Of a stretch of DNA of 64,000 nt, positions 1-7,674 are shown piece after piece. A program made the translations under genes and the position numbers. The stretch spans positions 7,130,001 to 7,194,000 of the forward strand of contig NZ_CP160402.1 in the NCBI RefSeq assembly GCF_040730185.1, written 5' to 3'. Each line of letters opens with the position of its first letter. Positions within the stretch are counted from its first letter, which is position 1. Source of the stretch: Streptomyces sp. Je 1-332 (GTDB lineage Bacteria; Actinomycetota; Actinomycetes; Streptomycetales; Streptomycetaceae). The notes under the pieces were generated by a model. It did not search any database and was not told the DNA's origin. It saw only the letters and a list, made by a program, of their open reading frames with translations.

Positions 1-99
1 GTACGAGATGTCACGGCCGACCCAGATGCGGTCGGTGACCTCGCGGATGAAGTCGTCGGGGTCGGCGTAGGGGAGGTAGGCGACGGGGTCGAGGGACAT
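1..99 (-). CDS. Ester cyclase / SnoaL-like (NTF2-fold) protein, partial
   Basis: Only the first 33 residues are inside the window; the gene runs off the left edge. The N-terminus (MSLDPVAYLPYADPDDF..., then RIWVGRDISY) resembles the start of long SnoaL/ester-cyclase-like NTF2-fold proteins. Such proteins bind small organic substrates, but their reaction cannot be told from this fragment. The ATG is preceded by a GAAAGGTACCCACC leader, in which GAAAGG can serve as ribosome binding site. A CATACGTATG-like site at 156-165 lies just upstream, so the gene probably belongs to the LacI-controlled island. The family call rests on a short segment and is tentative. Confidence 0.5.
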   Translation of the reverse strand, partial: MSLDPVAYLPYADPDDFIREVTDRIWVGRDISY

Positions 100-155
100 G
101 GTGGGTACCTTTCGATCTGATGCTGCGGCGACGCCGGTAGGCGCAACGGGGTGCG

Positions 156-165
156 AATGCGTATG
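156..165. promoter_or_regulatory. Candidate LacI operator, degenerate copy (AATGCGTATG)
   Basis: It matches 8 of 10 positions of the perfect palindrome CATACGTATG found at 1608-1617 and its near copies at 6558-6567 and 6612-6621. It sits between the partial ester cyclase start and the 3' end of the symporter gene, which is the expected promoter region of the ester cyclase. It is the weakest of the four copies. Confidence 0.4.
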
Positions 166-184
166 TACGAGTAGGGGGAGCGAC

Positions 185-1549
185 TCAGGCGGAAGTGGTT
201 CGGGCCGAGGGGAACTTGTCCGCTCCCAGGTGGCTCCGGTACGTCTCCGTCATGAAGGCGCTGACGACCACGAGAGCCAGGATCGCGGCGGCCGCGAGGT
301 AGACCCACACGGCGTAGATGGAGTCGAAGCTGCTGACGAGCAGGGCGGCGACGAACGGGGTGATCCCCATGAAGATGGAGAACGAGCTGTTGTACGCGAT
401 GGCGCTCGCGCTGAACCGGGTGCGCGTCGCGAAGAGTTCGGCCGTGAGGACGGTGACGATGCCCGTCAGGAAGAACTCGGGGATGATGTAGATGAGTTGG
501 CTTGCCACGGCCGCGCCGAACGTACCGCCCTCGCCGACCCAGAAGGCCAGCGGGACCAGGACGATGCAGGCGATGGCGCCGCTGATGAGCATCGGCTTGC
601 GGCCGATCCGGTCCGAGAGGATGCCCGCCAGGGGCAGCAGCGGCATGAGCACGGCGACCGATATCGCGTTGGACGCGAGTGCCATCCAGCGCGGCAGGCC
701 CAGCGTTCCGGTCAGGTACTCGGGATAGAACGTGACCCAGCTGTAGGACAGGATCGCGAGCATGATGGAGACGCCGCACAGCGTGAGGATCGGCCGCCAC
801 TGCGTGCGCAGCGCCTCCCGGATCGGGGCCTTGACGACGTCGACGCCGCCTTCCGTGGCGCGGACGAACTCCGGCGACTCCGAGATGTGGCGTCGCAGCC
901 AGATCCCGACCGCGCTCAGCGGCAGCGCGAGCAGGAACGGGATGCGCCACCCCCAGGAGTCGAGGGCGGGTCCCTGGACGAGCCAGCTGGTGAGCGCGGC
1001 GGTGCCGGCGCCGGCGAGGATGCCGGCGAAACAGCTGTTGGAGGCGTACGAGGCGTAGTAGGCGCGCCGGTTGGGCTCCGCCCACTCCACGATGAAGGCC
1101 ACCGCGCCGACGTACTCACCGCCCGAGACCATGCCCTGGACGACGCGCAGGAGCAGGAGGAGCAGGGGCGCGAGGACCCCGATCTGCTGATACGTCGGCA
1201 GGGCCCCGATGAGGGCCGTGGTGACGCCCATGAACACGATGGTCCACAGCAGGGTCTTCTTGCGGCCCACGCGGTCGCCCCAGCGGCCGACGAGGGTGCC
1301 GCCGAGCGGGCGGAACAGACAGGCGATGGCGATGATCGCGTATGTGCTGAGCACGGCCACGGCCTGGTTGCTCTGCGGGAAGAAGGCGGGGGCGAGGACC
1401 GGCGCCATGTAGCCGTAGAGGCCGTAGTCGAACTGTTCGACGAAGTTTCCGATGCTTCCCGCGCCGATGGCACGGCGTATCGCACTCCGCTTCTCCGCCT
1501 CGGCCCGTTTGGGGCCGGCTGCGGTGGTGGGCGGCGCTACAGCGGACAT
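185..1549 (-). CDS. MFS transporter, metabolite:H+ symporter (MHS) subfamily
   Basis: A 454-residue inner-membrane transporter with about 12 hydrophobic segments. The MHS hallmarks are visible: an N-terminal NFVEQFDYGLYGYMAP segment, the loop 2-3 motif with RPLGGTLVGRWGDRVGRKK, and GMVSGGEYVGAVAFIVEW. Members carry organic acids, betaines or shikimate-like compounds in symport with protons. It is the likely uptake system for the substrate of the downstream-numbered catabolic genes. It lies 83 bp from the aldolase stop, and that gap holds a perfect CATACGTATG palindrome and a tandem repeat, so it probably has its own LacI-controlled promoter. Substrate is unknown. Confidence 0.88.
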   Translation of the reverse strand: MSAVAPPTTAAGPKRAEAEKRSAIRRAIGAGSIGNFVEQFDYGLYGYMAPVLAPAFFPQSNQAVAVLSTYAIIAIACLFRPLGGTLVGRWGDRVGRKKTLLWTIVFMGVTTALIGALPTYQQIGVLAPLLLLLLRVVQGMVSGGEYVGAVAFIVEWAEPNRRAYYASYASNSCFAGILAGAGTAALTSWLVQGPALDSWGWRIPFLLALPLSAVGIWLRRHISESPEFVRATEGGVDVVKAPIREALRTQWRPILTLCGVSIMLAILSYSWVTFYPEYLTGTLGLPRWMALASNAISVAVLMPLLPLAGILSDRIGRKPMLISGAIACIVLVPLAFWVGEGGTFGAAVASQLIYIIPEFFLTGIVTVLTAELFATRTRFSASAIAYNSSFSIFMGITPFVAALLVSSFDSIYAVWVYLAAAAILALVVVSAFMTETYRSHLGADKFPSARTTSA

Positions 1550-1577
1550 GACTTCTCCGATCGCGCGGTTTCATGAC

Positions 1578-1613
1578 TGTGCTTACGAGCTGTGCTTACG
1601 AGCTGTGCATACG
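1578..1613. repeat. Tandem 13-bp repeat (2.8 copies) in the symporter promoter region
   Basis: TGTGCTTACGAGC occurs at 1578-1590 and 1591-1603. A third, diverged unit beginning TGTGCATACG runs into the palindrome at 1608-1617. The array fills the space between the symporter start codon and the operator. Confidence 0.85.
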
Positions 1614-1617
1614 TATG
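1608..1617. promoter_or_regulatory. Candidate LacI operator, perfect palindrome CATACGTATG
   Basis: A perfect 10-bp palindrome with a central CG, as is common for LacI-family operators. It lies about 60 bp upstream of the symporter start and just beyond the aldolase stop. Near-identical copies flank the lacI/bicupin promoters at 6556-6573 and 6612-6621, which supports regulation by the same LacI protein. Confidence 0.6.
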
Positions 1618-1632
1618 AACTTCCGCCGAACA

Positions 1633-2487
1633 CTAAGGAGCGTGACGGGGGTCGTCAAGAGGTGGAGGAGAGGCTTCCGGAGACTTCTCGTGACGCGTGC
1701 CGGGCGTCGCGAGGGACCGGAAGGTGTCCATCAGGACCTGCGCCATGTTGAAGAGCACCAGTTGTGCTCCCGCACGCTCGGCGGCCCTCGCGCCCTCGGC
1801 GCCCGGCACGATGGTCATCACGGCCCTGCCCGCCTCGCGAGTGGCCCGGTGGGCCGTCGCGACCAGCGCGTCGACCGTGTCCTGATCCGGGAAGCCGCAG
1901 TCCGCCGCCAGGTCGGCGGGGCCCACGAGGACCGCGTCCACACCCTGGGTCGCGGCGATCTCCGGAGCGGCGGCGCAGGCCTGTTCCGTCTCGATCATCA
2001 CCACCACCAGGGCGTTGCGCGACGCGGCCACGTGCTCGGCCGCCGTCACCGTGCCGAAGAGGCCCGCTCTGCTGTAGGTCGCGAACCCCCGGCTCCCCAG
2101 GGGCGGGTAGTGGACCGAGGTCACCGCCCGCCGTGCGTCCAGCGCGTCGTCGACGTGCGGATGGATGATTCCCGCTGCCCCCAGGTCCAGGCAGCGCAGG
2201 GCGAGAGCGGGCTCGGACGTACCGACGCGCACGAGGACGTCGATGCCCTGTGCCGCCGCGGCCGTCAGGTGGTGCTGGAGGAGCGCGGTGTCGGCGGGAC
2301 CGTGCTCGCAGTCGATGACCACGTAGTCGAGGCCCGCCACCCCCGCCATCTCCACCAGCGTCTCCGAGGGAAGCCGCAGCAACGCCCCATACAGCCGCTC
2401 ACCGGCCGCCAGCCGTTCCTTGAGGGGGCGGCGGCCCGGGAGCGGAACGGGGTTCCGCCCCCGGGGGCCTGTCTCCGGGCCCCTCAC
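1633..2487 (-). CDS. HpcH/HpaI-family aldolase
   Basis: 284 residues. The family catalyses reversible, metal-dependent aldol cleavage of hydroxy-oxo-acids to pyruvate or a related 2-oxo acid plus an aldehyde. Visible signatures are DCEHGPAD (catalytic His region), the metal-binding Glu in MIETEQA and the Asp in VGPADLA. The GTG start at 2487 overlaps the stop of the upstream SDR gene (GTGA), which implies translational coupling. Without this start there is no ATG, GTG or TTG before the conserved domain. It is the last gene of the bicupin-hydrolase-HisD-SDR-aldolase operon and probably performs the carbon-chain cleavage. The exact substrate is unknown. Confidence 0.85.
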   Translation of the reverse strand: MRGPETGPRGRNPVPLPGRRPLKERLAAGERLYGALLRLPSETLVEMAGVAGLDYVVIDCEHGPADTALLQHHLTAAAAQGIDVLVRVGTSEPALALRCLDLGAAGIIHPHVDDALDARRAVTSVHYPPLGSRGFATYSRAGLFGTVTAAEHVAASRNALVVVMIETEQACAAAPEIAATQGVDAVLVGPADLAADCGFPDQDTVDALVATAHRATREAGRAVMTIVPGAEGARAAERAGAQLVLFNMAQVLMDTFRSLATPGTRHEKSPEASPPPLDDPRHAP

Positions 2488-3257
2488 CGCGCGACCATCC
2501 CCGCCGAGAGGTCGATGTCGGCGCCGCACAGCCCCGGCATGCGGAGCATCGCGCTGACCGCCGCGCCGACCTCCTCCTCGGTGACCATCCGGCCCAGGGC
2601 CGACCGTGACACGAACGCCTCCTCGGCCTGCGCGTAGCTGCCGCCGGTGCGTTCCGCCTCCAGGCGGAAGTTCCGTTCCATCCTGGGGCCCGAAACCGGC
2701 CCGGGGGACAAGGAGTTGACCGTGACGCCCGCGGGCCCCACCTCGCCCGCCAGGGTGGTGGTCAGACCGATGACCGCCATCTTGGACGCGCAGTACGGCG
2801 TACGCCGCAGCAGGGGCCGCTTGCCCGACACCGATGCGATGTTCACGACGTCGCCCGCGCCCCGCGCCGTCATGGCGGGAAGGAACGCCCGGCACATCAG
2901 GAACACCCCGCGCACGTTCACGTCGAACACCTCGTCCCAGTCCTCGGGAGAGATCTCGGTCAGCGGCGCCACCGGCCCCGCGATCCCGGCGTTGTTGACG
3001 AGGACCGAGATCTCCTCGTCCGCGAGACTCGCGGCGAGCGCCTCGACGTCCTCGGGCCTGGAGACGTCGCAGACCCGGTGGACCACGCCAGGGCCAAGGC
3101 GTGCGGCGGTCTCCTTCAGGGCCTGCTCGTTGCGGCCGGTGATCACCACCCGGGCCCCGTCCGCGAGCAGGGCGCGGGTGATGGCGGCGCCGAGTCCGCT
3201 GCCGCCACCGCTGACCAGCGCGGTGCGCCCGGTCAGCGGGCCCGTCGCGCCGCTCAC
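2484..3257 (-). CDS. SDR-family oxidoreductase
   Basis: 257 residues, the usual length of a classical short-chain dehydrogenase. It shows the nucleotide-binding glycine motif SGGGSGLG, NNAG, and the catalytic Ser (NIASVSG) with YCASK. It is expected to oxidise or reduce a hydroxyl/keto group with NAD(P). The GTG start at 3257 overlaps the stop of the HisD-like gene by 4 bp (GTGA), and its own stop overlaps the aldolase start in the same way, so three genes are tightly coupled. Longer upstream reading in this frame overlaps the HisD gene and is discarded. Confidence 0.86.
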   Translation of the reverse strand: MSGATGPLTGRTALVSGGGSGLGAAITRALLADGARVVITGRNEQALKETAARLGPGVVHRVCDVSRPEDVEALAASLADEEISVLVNNAGIAGPVAPLTEISPEDWDEVFDVNVRGVFLMCRAFLPAMTARGAGDVVNIASVSGKRPLLRRTPYCASKMAVIGLTTTLAGEVGPAGVTVNSLSPGPVSGPRMERNFRLEAERTGGSYAQAEEAFVSRSALGRMVTEEEVGAAVSAMLRMPGLCGADIDLSAGMVAR

Positions 3258-4564
3258 GCGCCCGCCTCTTCGTTCCACGGCAGCGTGCCGTCGCCGTACT
3301 TGGCCGCCCTGACGTCTCCGGAGCGGGCGTGTCCCTCGAACAGCTCGACACGCGCGGCGCGCCCGCACACCTCGCCGAGCAGCGCCGACGACGCGGTGTC
3401 CGTGACCTCTTGGTAGGTGACGGTCTTGAGGTACTTCCCCACCCACAGTCCGCCCGTGTAGCGCGCGGCGCCCCGGGTCGGCAGGACGTGGTTGGTGCCG
3501 ATGACCTTGTCCCCGTACGAGACGCAGGTGCCCTCCCCGAGGAAGAGCGCGCCGTAGTCCCGCATCTTGTCCAGCGCCTGGCGCGGGTTCTCCGTCAGGA
3601 CCTCGACATGCTCGCTGGCGTAGGAGTCCGCGATCTCGAAGGCCTCGTCGAGGGAGTCCGCGACGACGATCTCGCCGTGGTCGCGCCAGGCGGGGCCTGC
3701 GAAGTCCTTGGTCGGCATCCCGGGCAGCAGCCGCTCCACGTGGGCCTCGACCGCGCGGCCCAGCTCCTCGGACGTGGTGACGAGTACGGCCGGGGAGTCC
3801 GGGCCGTGCTCGGCCTGCGAGAGGAGGTCGACAGCCACCACGAACGGGTCGGCGTGCTCGTCGGCGATCACCAGGATCTCCGTCGGGCCCGCGAAGAGGT
3901 CGATGCCGACCTCGCCGAACAACTGCCGCTTGGCCTCGGCGACATACGCGTTTCCGGGGCCGGCGATGAGCGGCACCCGGCCGACCGACTCGGTGCCGAT
4001 GGCCAGGGCCGCCACGGCCTGGACGCCGCCGAGCAGGTAGATCTCGTCGGCCCCGGCCAGATGCATGGCCGCGACCGTCGCGGCGGGTATCTCACCCCGG
4101 ATCGGCGGGGTGCAGGCGGCGACCCGCTCCACCCCCGCCACCTTCGCCGTCACGATCGTCATGTGCGCGGAGGCGGTCAGCGGGTAGCGCCCGCCGGGTA
4201 CGTAGGCTCCGGCGCCGGCGACCGGGACATGCCGGTGGCCGAGGCGGACGCCGGGCAGGGTCTCGATCTCCACGTCGTGCAGGGAGTCGCGCTGCGCCTG
4301 GGCGAACGTGCGCACCTGCCGCTGGACGAAACGGATGTCCTCCAGGACCGTCTCCGGCACACCGGCGACGATCTTCTTGATCTCGTCCGGGGACAGGCGG
4401 AAAGACTCGGGGCTCCAGTCGTCGAACTTCTCGGAGTACTGCCGGACCGCTTCGTCACCCCGGTCGCGGATGTCGTCGAGGATGGCGCTGACGCGGTCCG
4501 CGACATCCGCGCGGGCGGCGCTCACCGTGCCTGCGGGGACGGGGGACTTGAGGAAACGAGGCAT
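3254..4564 (-). CDS. HisD-like NAD-dependent alcohol dehydrogenase (catabolic paralog)
   Basis: 436 residues, full length for the histidinol dehydrogenase family, which oxidises an alcohol to an acid in two NAD steps using zinc. Seen are GPGNAYVAEAKRQLFG, the zinc-ligand pair in LLSQAEHGPDSP, the catalytic pair SEH in ASEHVEVL, and GTNHVLPT. The usual C-terminal EGxxAH zinc ligand is instead EGHARS. The neighbours are catabolic and no other his gene is present, so this is not histidine biosynthesis; related paralogs such as HpsN oxidise sulfopropanediol. The ATG at 4564 (MPRFLK) was chosen because AAAGAGAG precedes it; an ATG at 4618 has no ribosome site. Confidence 0.82.
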   Translation of the reverse strand: MPRFLKSPVPAGTVSAARADVADRVSAILDDIRDRGDEAVRQYSEKFDDWSPESFRLSPDEIKKIVAGVPETVLEDIRFVQRQVRTFAQAQRDSLHDVEIETLPGVRLGHRHVPVAGAGAYVPGGRYPLTASAHMTIVTAKVAGVERVAACTPPIRGEIPAATVAAMHLAGADEIYLLGGVQAVAALAIGTESVGRVPLIAGPGNAYVAEAKRQLFGEVGIDLFAGPTEILVIADEHADPFVVAVDLLSQAEHGPDSPAVLVTTSEELGRAVEAHVERLLPGMPTKDFAGPAWRDHGEIVVADSLDEAFEIADSYASEHVEVLTENPRQALDKMRDYGALFLGEGTCVSYGDKVIGTNHVLPTRGAARYTGGLWVGKYLKTVTYQEVTDTASSALLGEVCGRAARVELFEGHARSGDVRAAKYGDGTLPWNEEAGA

Positions 4565-4644
4565 GACGGCTCTCTTTCTCGGGTTCTCGGGCTTCAAAAA
4601 GGGGGGAGGTTCGTTCATTCAGATGTGCGGCCTGGCGTGGTGGC

Positions 4645-5379
4645 CTACAGCCGGGTCTCCCGCACCCGCGCCAGCAGGTCCCGCAGCGCGGCGGAGACGG
4701 CGTCGGGGCGCTGCCACGGCAGGAGATGCCCCGCCCCCGGGACCTCCCGCAGTTCGGCGTCGGGCAAGGCGTCGGCGATCGTCCGGTGGAAGTCCGGCGG
4801 GCACAGCGCGTCCCGCGTGCCCGACAGGACCACGGCCGGGCATCGCGCGCCGCGCAGCGCACCGACCGCATCGCGGCGGGTTGCCTGGGAGGCGAGCTGG
4901 GCACGCGCGGCATCGGGGCCCACGGCGTGCGCCATCCGCCGGTAGCGCTCCGCCGACTCGCTCGGTGGGCGTGGGGAGGGGAACATGCCGGGCAGCGTCT
5001 GTTCGACGACGTCCGGGAACCCGCCGTCCGCGATCAGGACGTCCATCGCGCGCCAGGCTTCGTACTGCTCGGGGCGTGGCGCTCCCGCGTTCGTCGACAT
5101 GACGCAGAGCCCGGCGATCCGCTCCGGGGAGCGACGCAGCGCCTCGAAGGCGACGATGGCCCCGAGGCTGAGCCCGACCGCCACGAACGGTCCGGACACC
5201 GAGGCCAGCAGGTCATCGGCCAGGGCTCCGATGTCCGGCTTCCCCAGTTCGAGGTGGCGGACCGGATGGCCCTCGGGGAAGTCCACCTCCGACCATAGGC
5301 TCGGGTCGCACAGCATGCCGGGGACCACCACCAGCGGCAGCGGATCGGACGACGGCTCGACGCGGGGCACGGCGCTCAC
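4645..5379 (-). CDS. Alpha/beta hydrolase
   Basis: 244 residues. The fold's nucleophile elbow GLSLG is present, as are an acidic residue in SGTRDALCPP and the catalytic His in GAGHLLP. An oxyanion-hole region is visible in VVPGMLCDPSLW. Family members cleave esters, lactones or C-C bonds of ring-fission products. The GTG start at 5379 overlaps the bicupin stop by 4 bp (GTGA); a longer reading into the bicupin gene lacks family resemblance. An 80-bp gap separates it from the HisD-like gene. It probably acts on the bicupin product. Substrate unknown. Confidence 0.82.
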   Translation of the reverse strand: MSAVPRVEPSSDPLPLVVVPGMLCDPSLWSEVDFPEGHPVRHLELGKPDIGALADDLLASVSGPFVAVGLSLGAIVAFEALRRSPERIAGLCVMSTNAGAPRPEQYEAWRAMDVLIADGGFPDVVEQTLPGMFPSPRPPSESAERYRRMAHAVGPDAARAQLASQATRRDAVGALRGARCPAVVLSGTRDALCPPDFHRTIADALPDAELREVPGAGHLLPWQRPDAVSAALRDLLARVRETRL

Positions 5380-6515
5380 CAGCGGCGCGCGGAGCGGGGG
5401 AGGAGGGCGTACGGCGCCACGTAGCCGTTGTGGTCGATGCCGAGGCCCGCGTCGGCGGCGGCCCTGGAGACTTCCTCGTCCCACTCCAGGCGGACGCGGC
5501 CGTCACCGGAGTTGATGACCATGAGGTCGCCCCGCTCGTCGCCGACGTTGCGCAGGGTGCGCCAGGCGTCCTGCGGTACGGAGAGCATGTCGCGCGGGCC
5601 CAGGCGGACCGAGAGGGGGTCGGTGCGGTTGAGGGTGATCTCCCACTCCCCGTCCTTGACGATCAGCGTCTGCGTCTCGTGCTGGCGGTGCAGGGAGACG
5701 CCCTGGCCCGGTTCGGCGCGCAGCCAGGCGACGTTGTGGCCGTGCGGGTTGAAGATCCGGGGCTCCTGGTGGAGGTCCTCGGTCATGCCGTACCCGATGA
5801 CGCAGCTCATGCGTACCCCGCCGCCCGGCAGGGTGCTGTCGAGGAACGGCCGCTCGGACCAGACCAGTTCGTCGGCCGCGGCCACCCGGCGCTTCATCTC
5901 GTCGACGCCGTAGTGGCGCAGGCGGTCGATGTACTCCTGGGTCATCGGCTCGGTCAGCTCGGTGCCGGGCGGGATCTCGTCACCGGCGACCGTGTCGATC
6001 AGCTTGTTGTCGGCGGTCAGGTACAGGCCGTGCCCCTCGGCCTCGCGCAGCACCGACGGGCCCCAGATGATGCCGCCGGTGTGGTCCATGCCGAGCACGG
6101 TGAACATCCAGCCGTCGTCGGGGCCGGTGTTGGTGAAGCCGCGGAAGATCCAGGTCGGGATGGAGGCGATGTCCCCCGCCTTGAGCTGGAGTTCGCCCTC
6201 CGTGCCGTCGGCGCCCCAGCGCAGCAGGTACTCGCCCTCGGTGCAGACGAACACCTCGGCCGTGTAGTGGAGGTGGAGGTTGTTGGTGATGCCGTGGGGC
6301 ATGGCGGCCGCACCGATGTTGTAGCCGTGCGGAAGGCGGAGATTGACGTGCTGACCGGCGGCCTGCGAGACGCCGGGCCCGATCATCGCGTAGTTCTCCT
6401 TCCGGTCCGAGCCCGGTGTACGGCAGTCGATGAAGGCCTGGTTGCAGGAGACGAAGTCGCTGCGGCGCACCGTGCGACGTCCCAGCTCGGCGGTGGACAC
6501 GACGACGTCGTTCAT
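5376..6515 (-). CDS. Bicupin-domain protein, possible dioxygenase or isomerase
   Basis: 379 residues with two cupin domains. The first contains HLHYTAEVFVCTEGEYLLRWG (about residues 85-110). The second contains SLHRQHETQTLIVKDGEWEI (about residues 275-300). The architecture recalls gentisate-type ring-cleavage dioxygenases, though the metal-binding pattern differs from the standard H-x-H-x(n)-H and should be modelled. The ATG at 6515 follows a good TAGGAG ribosome site. It is the first gene of the LacI-controlled operon, with two palindromic operators in the 156 bp shared with lacI. It likely performs the committed step of the pathway. Confidence 0.75.
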   Translation of the reverse strand: MNDVVVSTAELGRRTVRRSDFVSCNQAFIDCRTPGSDRKENYAMIGPGVSQAAGQHVNLRLPHGYNIGAAAMPHGITNNLHLHYTAEVFVCTEGEYLLRWGADGTEGELQLKAGDIASIPTWIFRGFTNTGPDDGWMFTVLGMDHTGGIIWGPSVLREAEGHGLYLTADNKLIDTVAGDEIPPGTELTEPMTQEYIDRLRHYGVDEMKRRVAAADELVWSERPFLDSTLPGGGVRMSCVIGYGMTEDLHQEPRIFNPHGHNVAWLRAEPGQGVSLHRQHETQTLIVKDGEWEITLNRTDPLSVRLGPRDMLSVPQDAWRTLRNVGDERGDLMVINSGDGRVRLEWDEEVSRAAADAGLGIDHNGYVAPYALLPRSARRW

Positions 6516-6555
6516 GGCTGCTCCTAGAGAAGACAACGGGACGGGCAAGACGTAT

Positions 6556-6573
6556 GGAATACGTATGCATTCC
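6556..6573. promoter_or_regulatory. Candidate LacI operator O1 (imperfect 18-bp palindrome)
   Basis: GGAATACGTATGCATTCC pairs 7 of 9 positions about its centre and contains AATACGTATG, a 9/10 match to the perfect site at 1608-1617. It lies 40 bp upstream of the bicupin start in the divergent lacI/bicupin intergenic region. Confidence 0.6.
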
Positions 6574-6611
6574 ATGACAGGTTCTGCGCTGTCCAATGTC
6601 AAGGGGTACGG

Positions 6612-6621
6612 CATACGTATA
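6612..6621. promoter_or_regulatory. Candidate LacI operator O2 (CATACGTATA)
   Basis: A 9/10 match to CATACGTATG with a perfect ATACGTAT core. Its centre is 54 bp from that of O1, about five helical turns, so a LacI dimer at each site could cooperate. It lies 50 bp upstream of the lacI start, which suggests autoregulation. Confidence 0.58.
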
Positions 6622-6671
6622 CTGAGAAGCCGGTCGCCGCAGGGGCGCGCCGGGCGACGAGGAGAGGGCCG

Positions 6672-7670
6672 ATGGCGATCACGAGTCACGACGTGGCGAG
6701 GCTGGCCGGCGTCTCGCAGCCGACGGTCTCCCGCGCCCTGCGGGACGACAGCCGGGTGTCCGCGGCGACCCGCGAGAAGGTCCGGCAGGCGGCGCAGGCC
6801 CTCAACTACGTGCCCAGCGAGGCGGGCCGCACCCTGTCGACCCGGTCCACCCGGCGCATCGGGGTGATCGTCACCGACCTGACGAACCCGTTCTACCCGC
6901 ACGTCATCGCGCCCCTGCACGACGAGCTCCAGCTCCTCGGCTACCGCATGATGCTCCTCACCGAACGCTCCGACGAGGCACTGGCCGAGGAGAAGCTCCT
7001 CGACCAGTCCCTGGACGGCGTGGTGCTCGCGACGGCCACCACCGACTCCGCCCTCCCGGCCCAGCTCGACCGCCGCGGCATGCCGTACGTCTTCCTCAAC
7101 CGCGACACGGGCGGCCGCGGGGACTACGCCTCGGTCGTCGACAACGAAGGCGGGGGACGCCTGGTCGCGCACACGCTCGCCGAGCTCGGGCACCGCCGCA
7201 TCGCCGGCATCTTCGGCGCGGCCAACACGACGACCGGCCGCGAACGCGAACTCGGCTTCCGTCTCGCCTTGGCCGACGCGGGCATCGGACTGCCCGAGGA
7301 CCGGGTGGCGCGGGGCGCCTTCGAGTACGAGACGGGGTATCAGGCGCTGCCGCGACTGCTCGACGCGGCGCAGACGCCCACCGCGGTCTTCTGCGGCAAC
7401 GACGTGGTCGCCATCGGTGTCCTGAACGCGGCGCTCGCGGCCGGGCTCCGGGTCCCCGACGATCTGACGGTGATCGGTTTCGACGACCTCCCCATGGCTG
7501 CCTGGGAGGTGTTCCGGCTGACCACGGTCCGCCACGACCTGCGGGAGCTGTCGCGGCAGGCCGCGCGCCTGCTCGTACGGCGCATCGACGGCGACGCGGA
7601 CCCCAAGGGTGAACGCCTCGTCCTGCCGACCGAGTTCGTGCCGCGGGCAACGCACGCCCGGCACCCCTGA
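6672..7670 (+). CDS. LacI-family transcriptional regulator
   Basis: 332 residues, typical for the family. The N-terminal helix-turn-helix reads ITSHDVARLAGVSQPTVSRALRDD as two short motifs (DVARLAGVS and TVSRALRD), followed by the hinge region with LNYVPSEAGRTL. A periplasmic-binding-like effector domain follows (IGVIVTDLTNPFYPH; FCGNDVVAIGVL; VIGFDDLPMAAW). A GAGGAGAGGG ribosome site precedes the ATG. It is divergent from the bicupin operon and is the obvious local regulator of the four CATACGTATG-like sites. The inducer is presumably the pathway substrate or an intermediate. Confidence 0.92.
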   Translation: MAITSHDVARLAGVSQPTVSRALRDDSRVSAATREKVRQAAQALNYVPSEAGRTLSTRSTRRIGVIVTDLTNPFYPHVIAPLHDELQLLGYRMMLLTERSDEALAEEKLLDQSLDGVVLATATTDSALPAQLDRRGMPYVFLNRDTGGRGDYASVVDNEGGGRLVAHTLAELGHRRIAGIFGAANTTTGRERELGFRLALADAGIGLPEDRVARGAFEYETGYQALPRLLDAAQTPTAVFCGNDVVAIGVLNAALAAGLRVPDDLTVIGFDDLPMAAWEVFRLTTVRHDLRELSRQAARLLVRRIDGDADPKGERLVLPTEFVPRATHARHP

Positions 7671-7674
7671 CGCC

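Noticed and set aside
98-1576. Long plus-strand open frame opposite the symporter gene
   Set aside because: Antisense shadow of high-GC coding DNA. Its product is Arg/Asp/Glu/Gly-rich with no family pattern, whereas the minus strand gives a clear MHS transporter.
1633-3351. A 572-residue reading that would join the SDR region to the aldolase
   Set aside because: The first half is an out-of-frame reading of the SDR gene. The GTGA overlap at 2484-2487 gives a normal aldolase start.
5376-7664. A 762-residue minus-strand frame that would extend the bicupin through lacI
   Set aside because: The upstream part is antisense to the LacI gene. The ATG at 6515 has a good ribosome site and starts the cupin homology.
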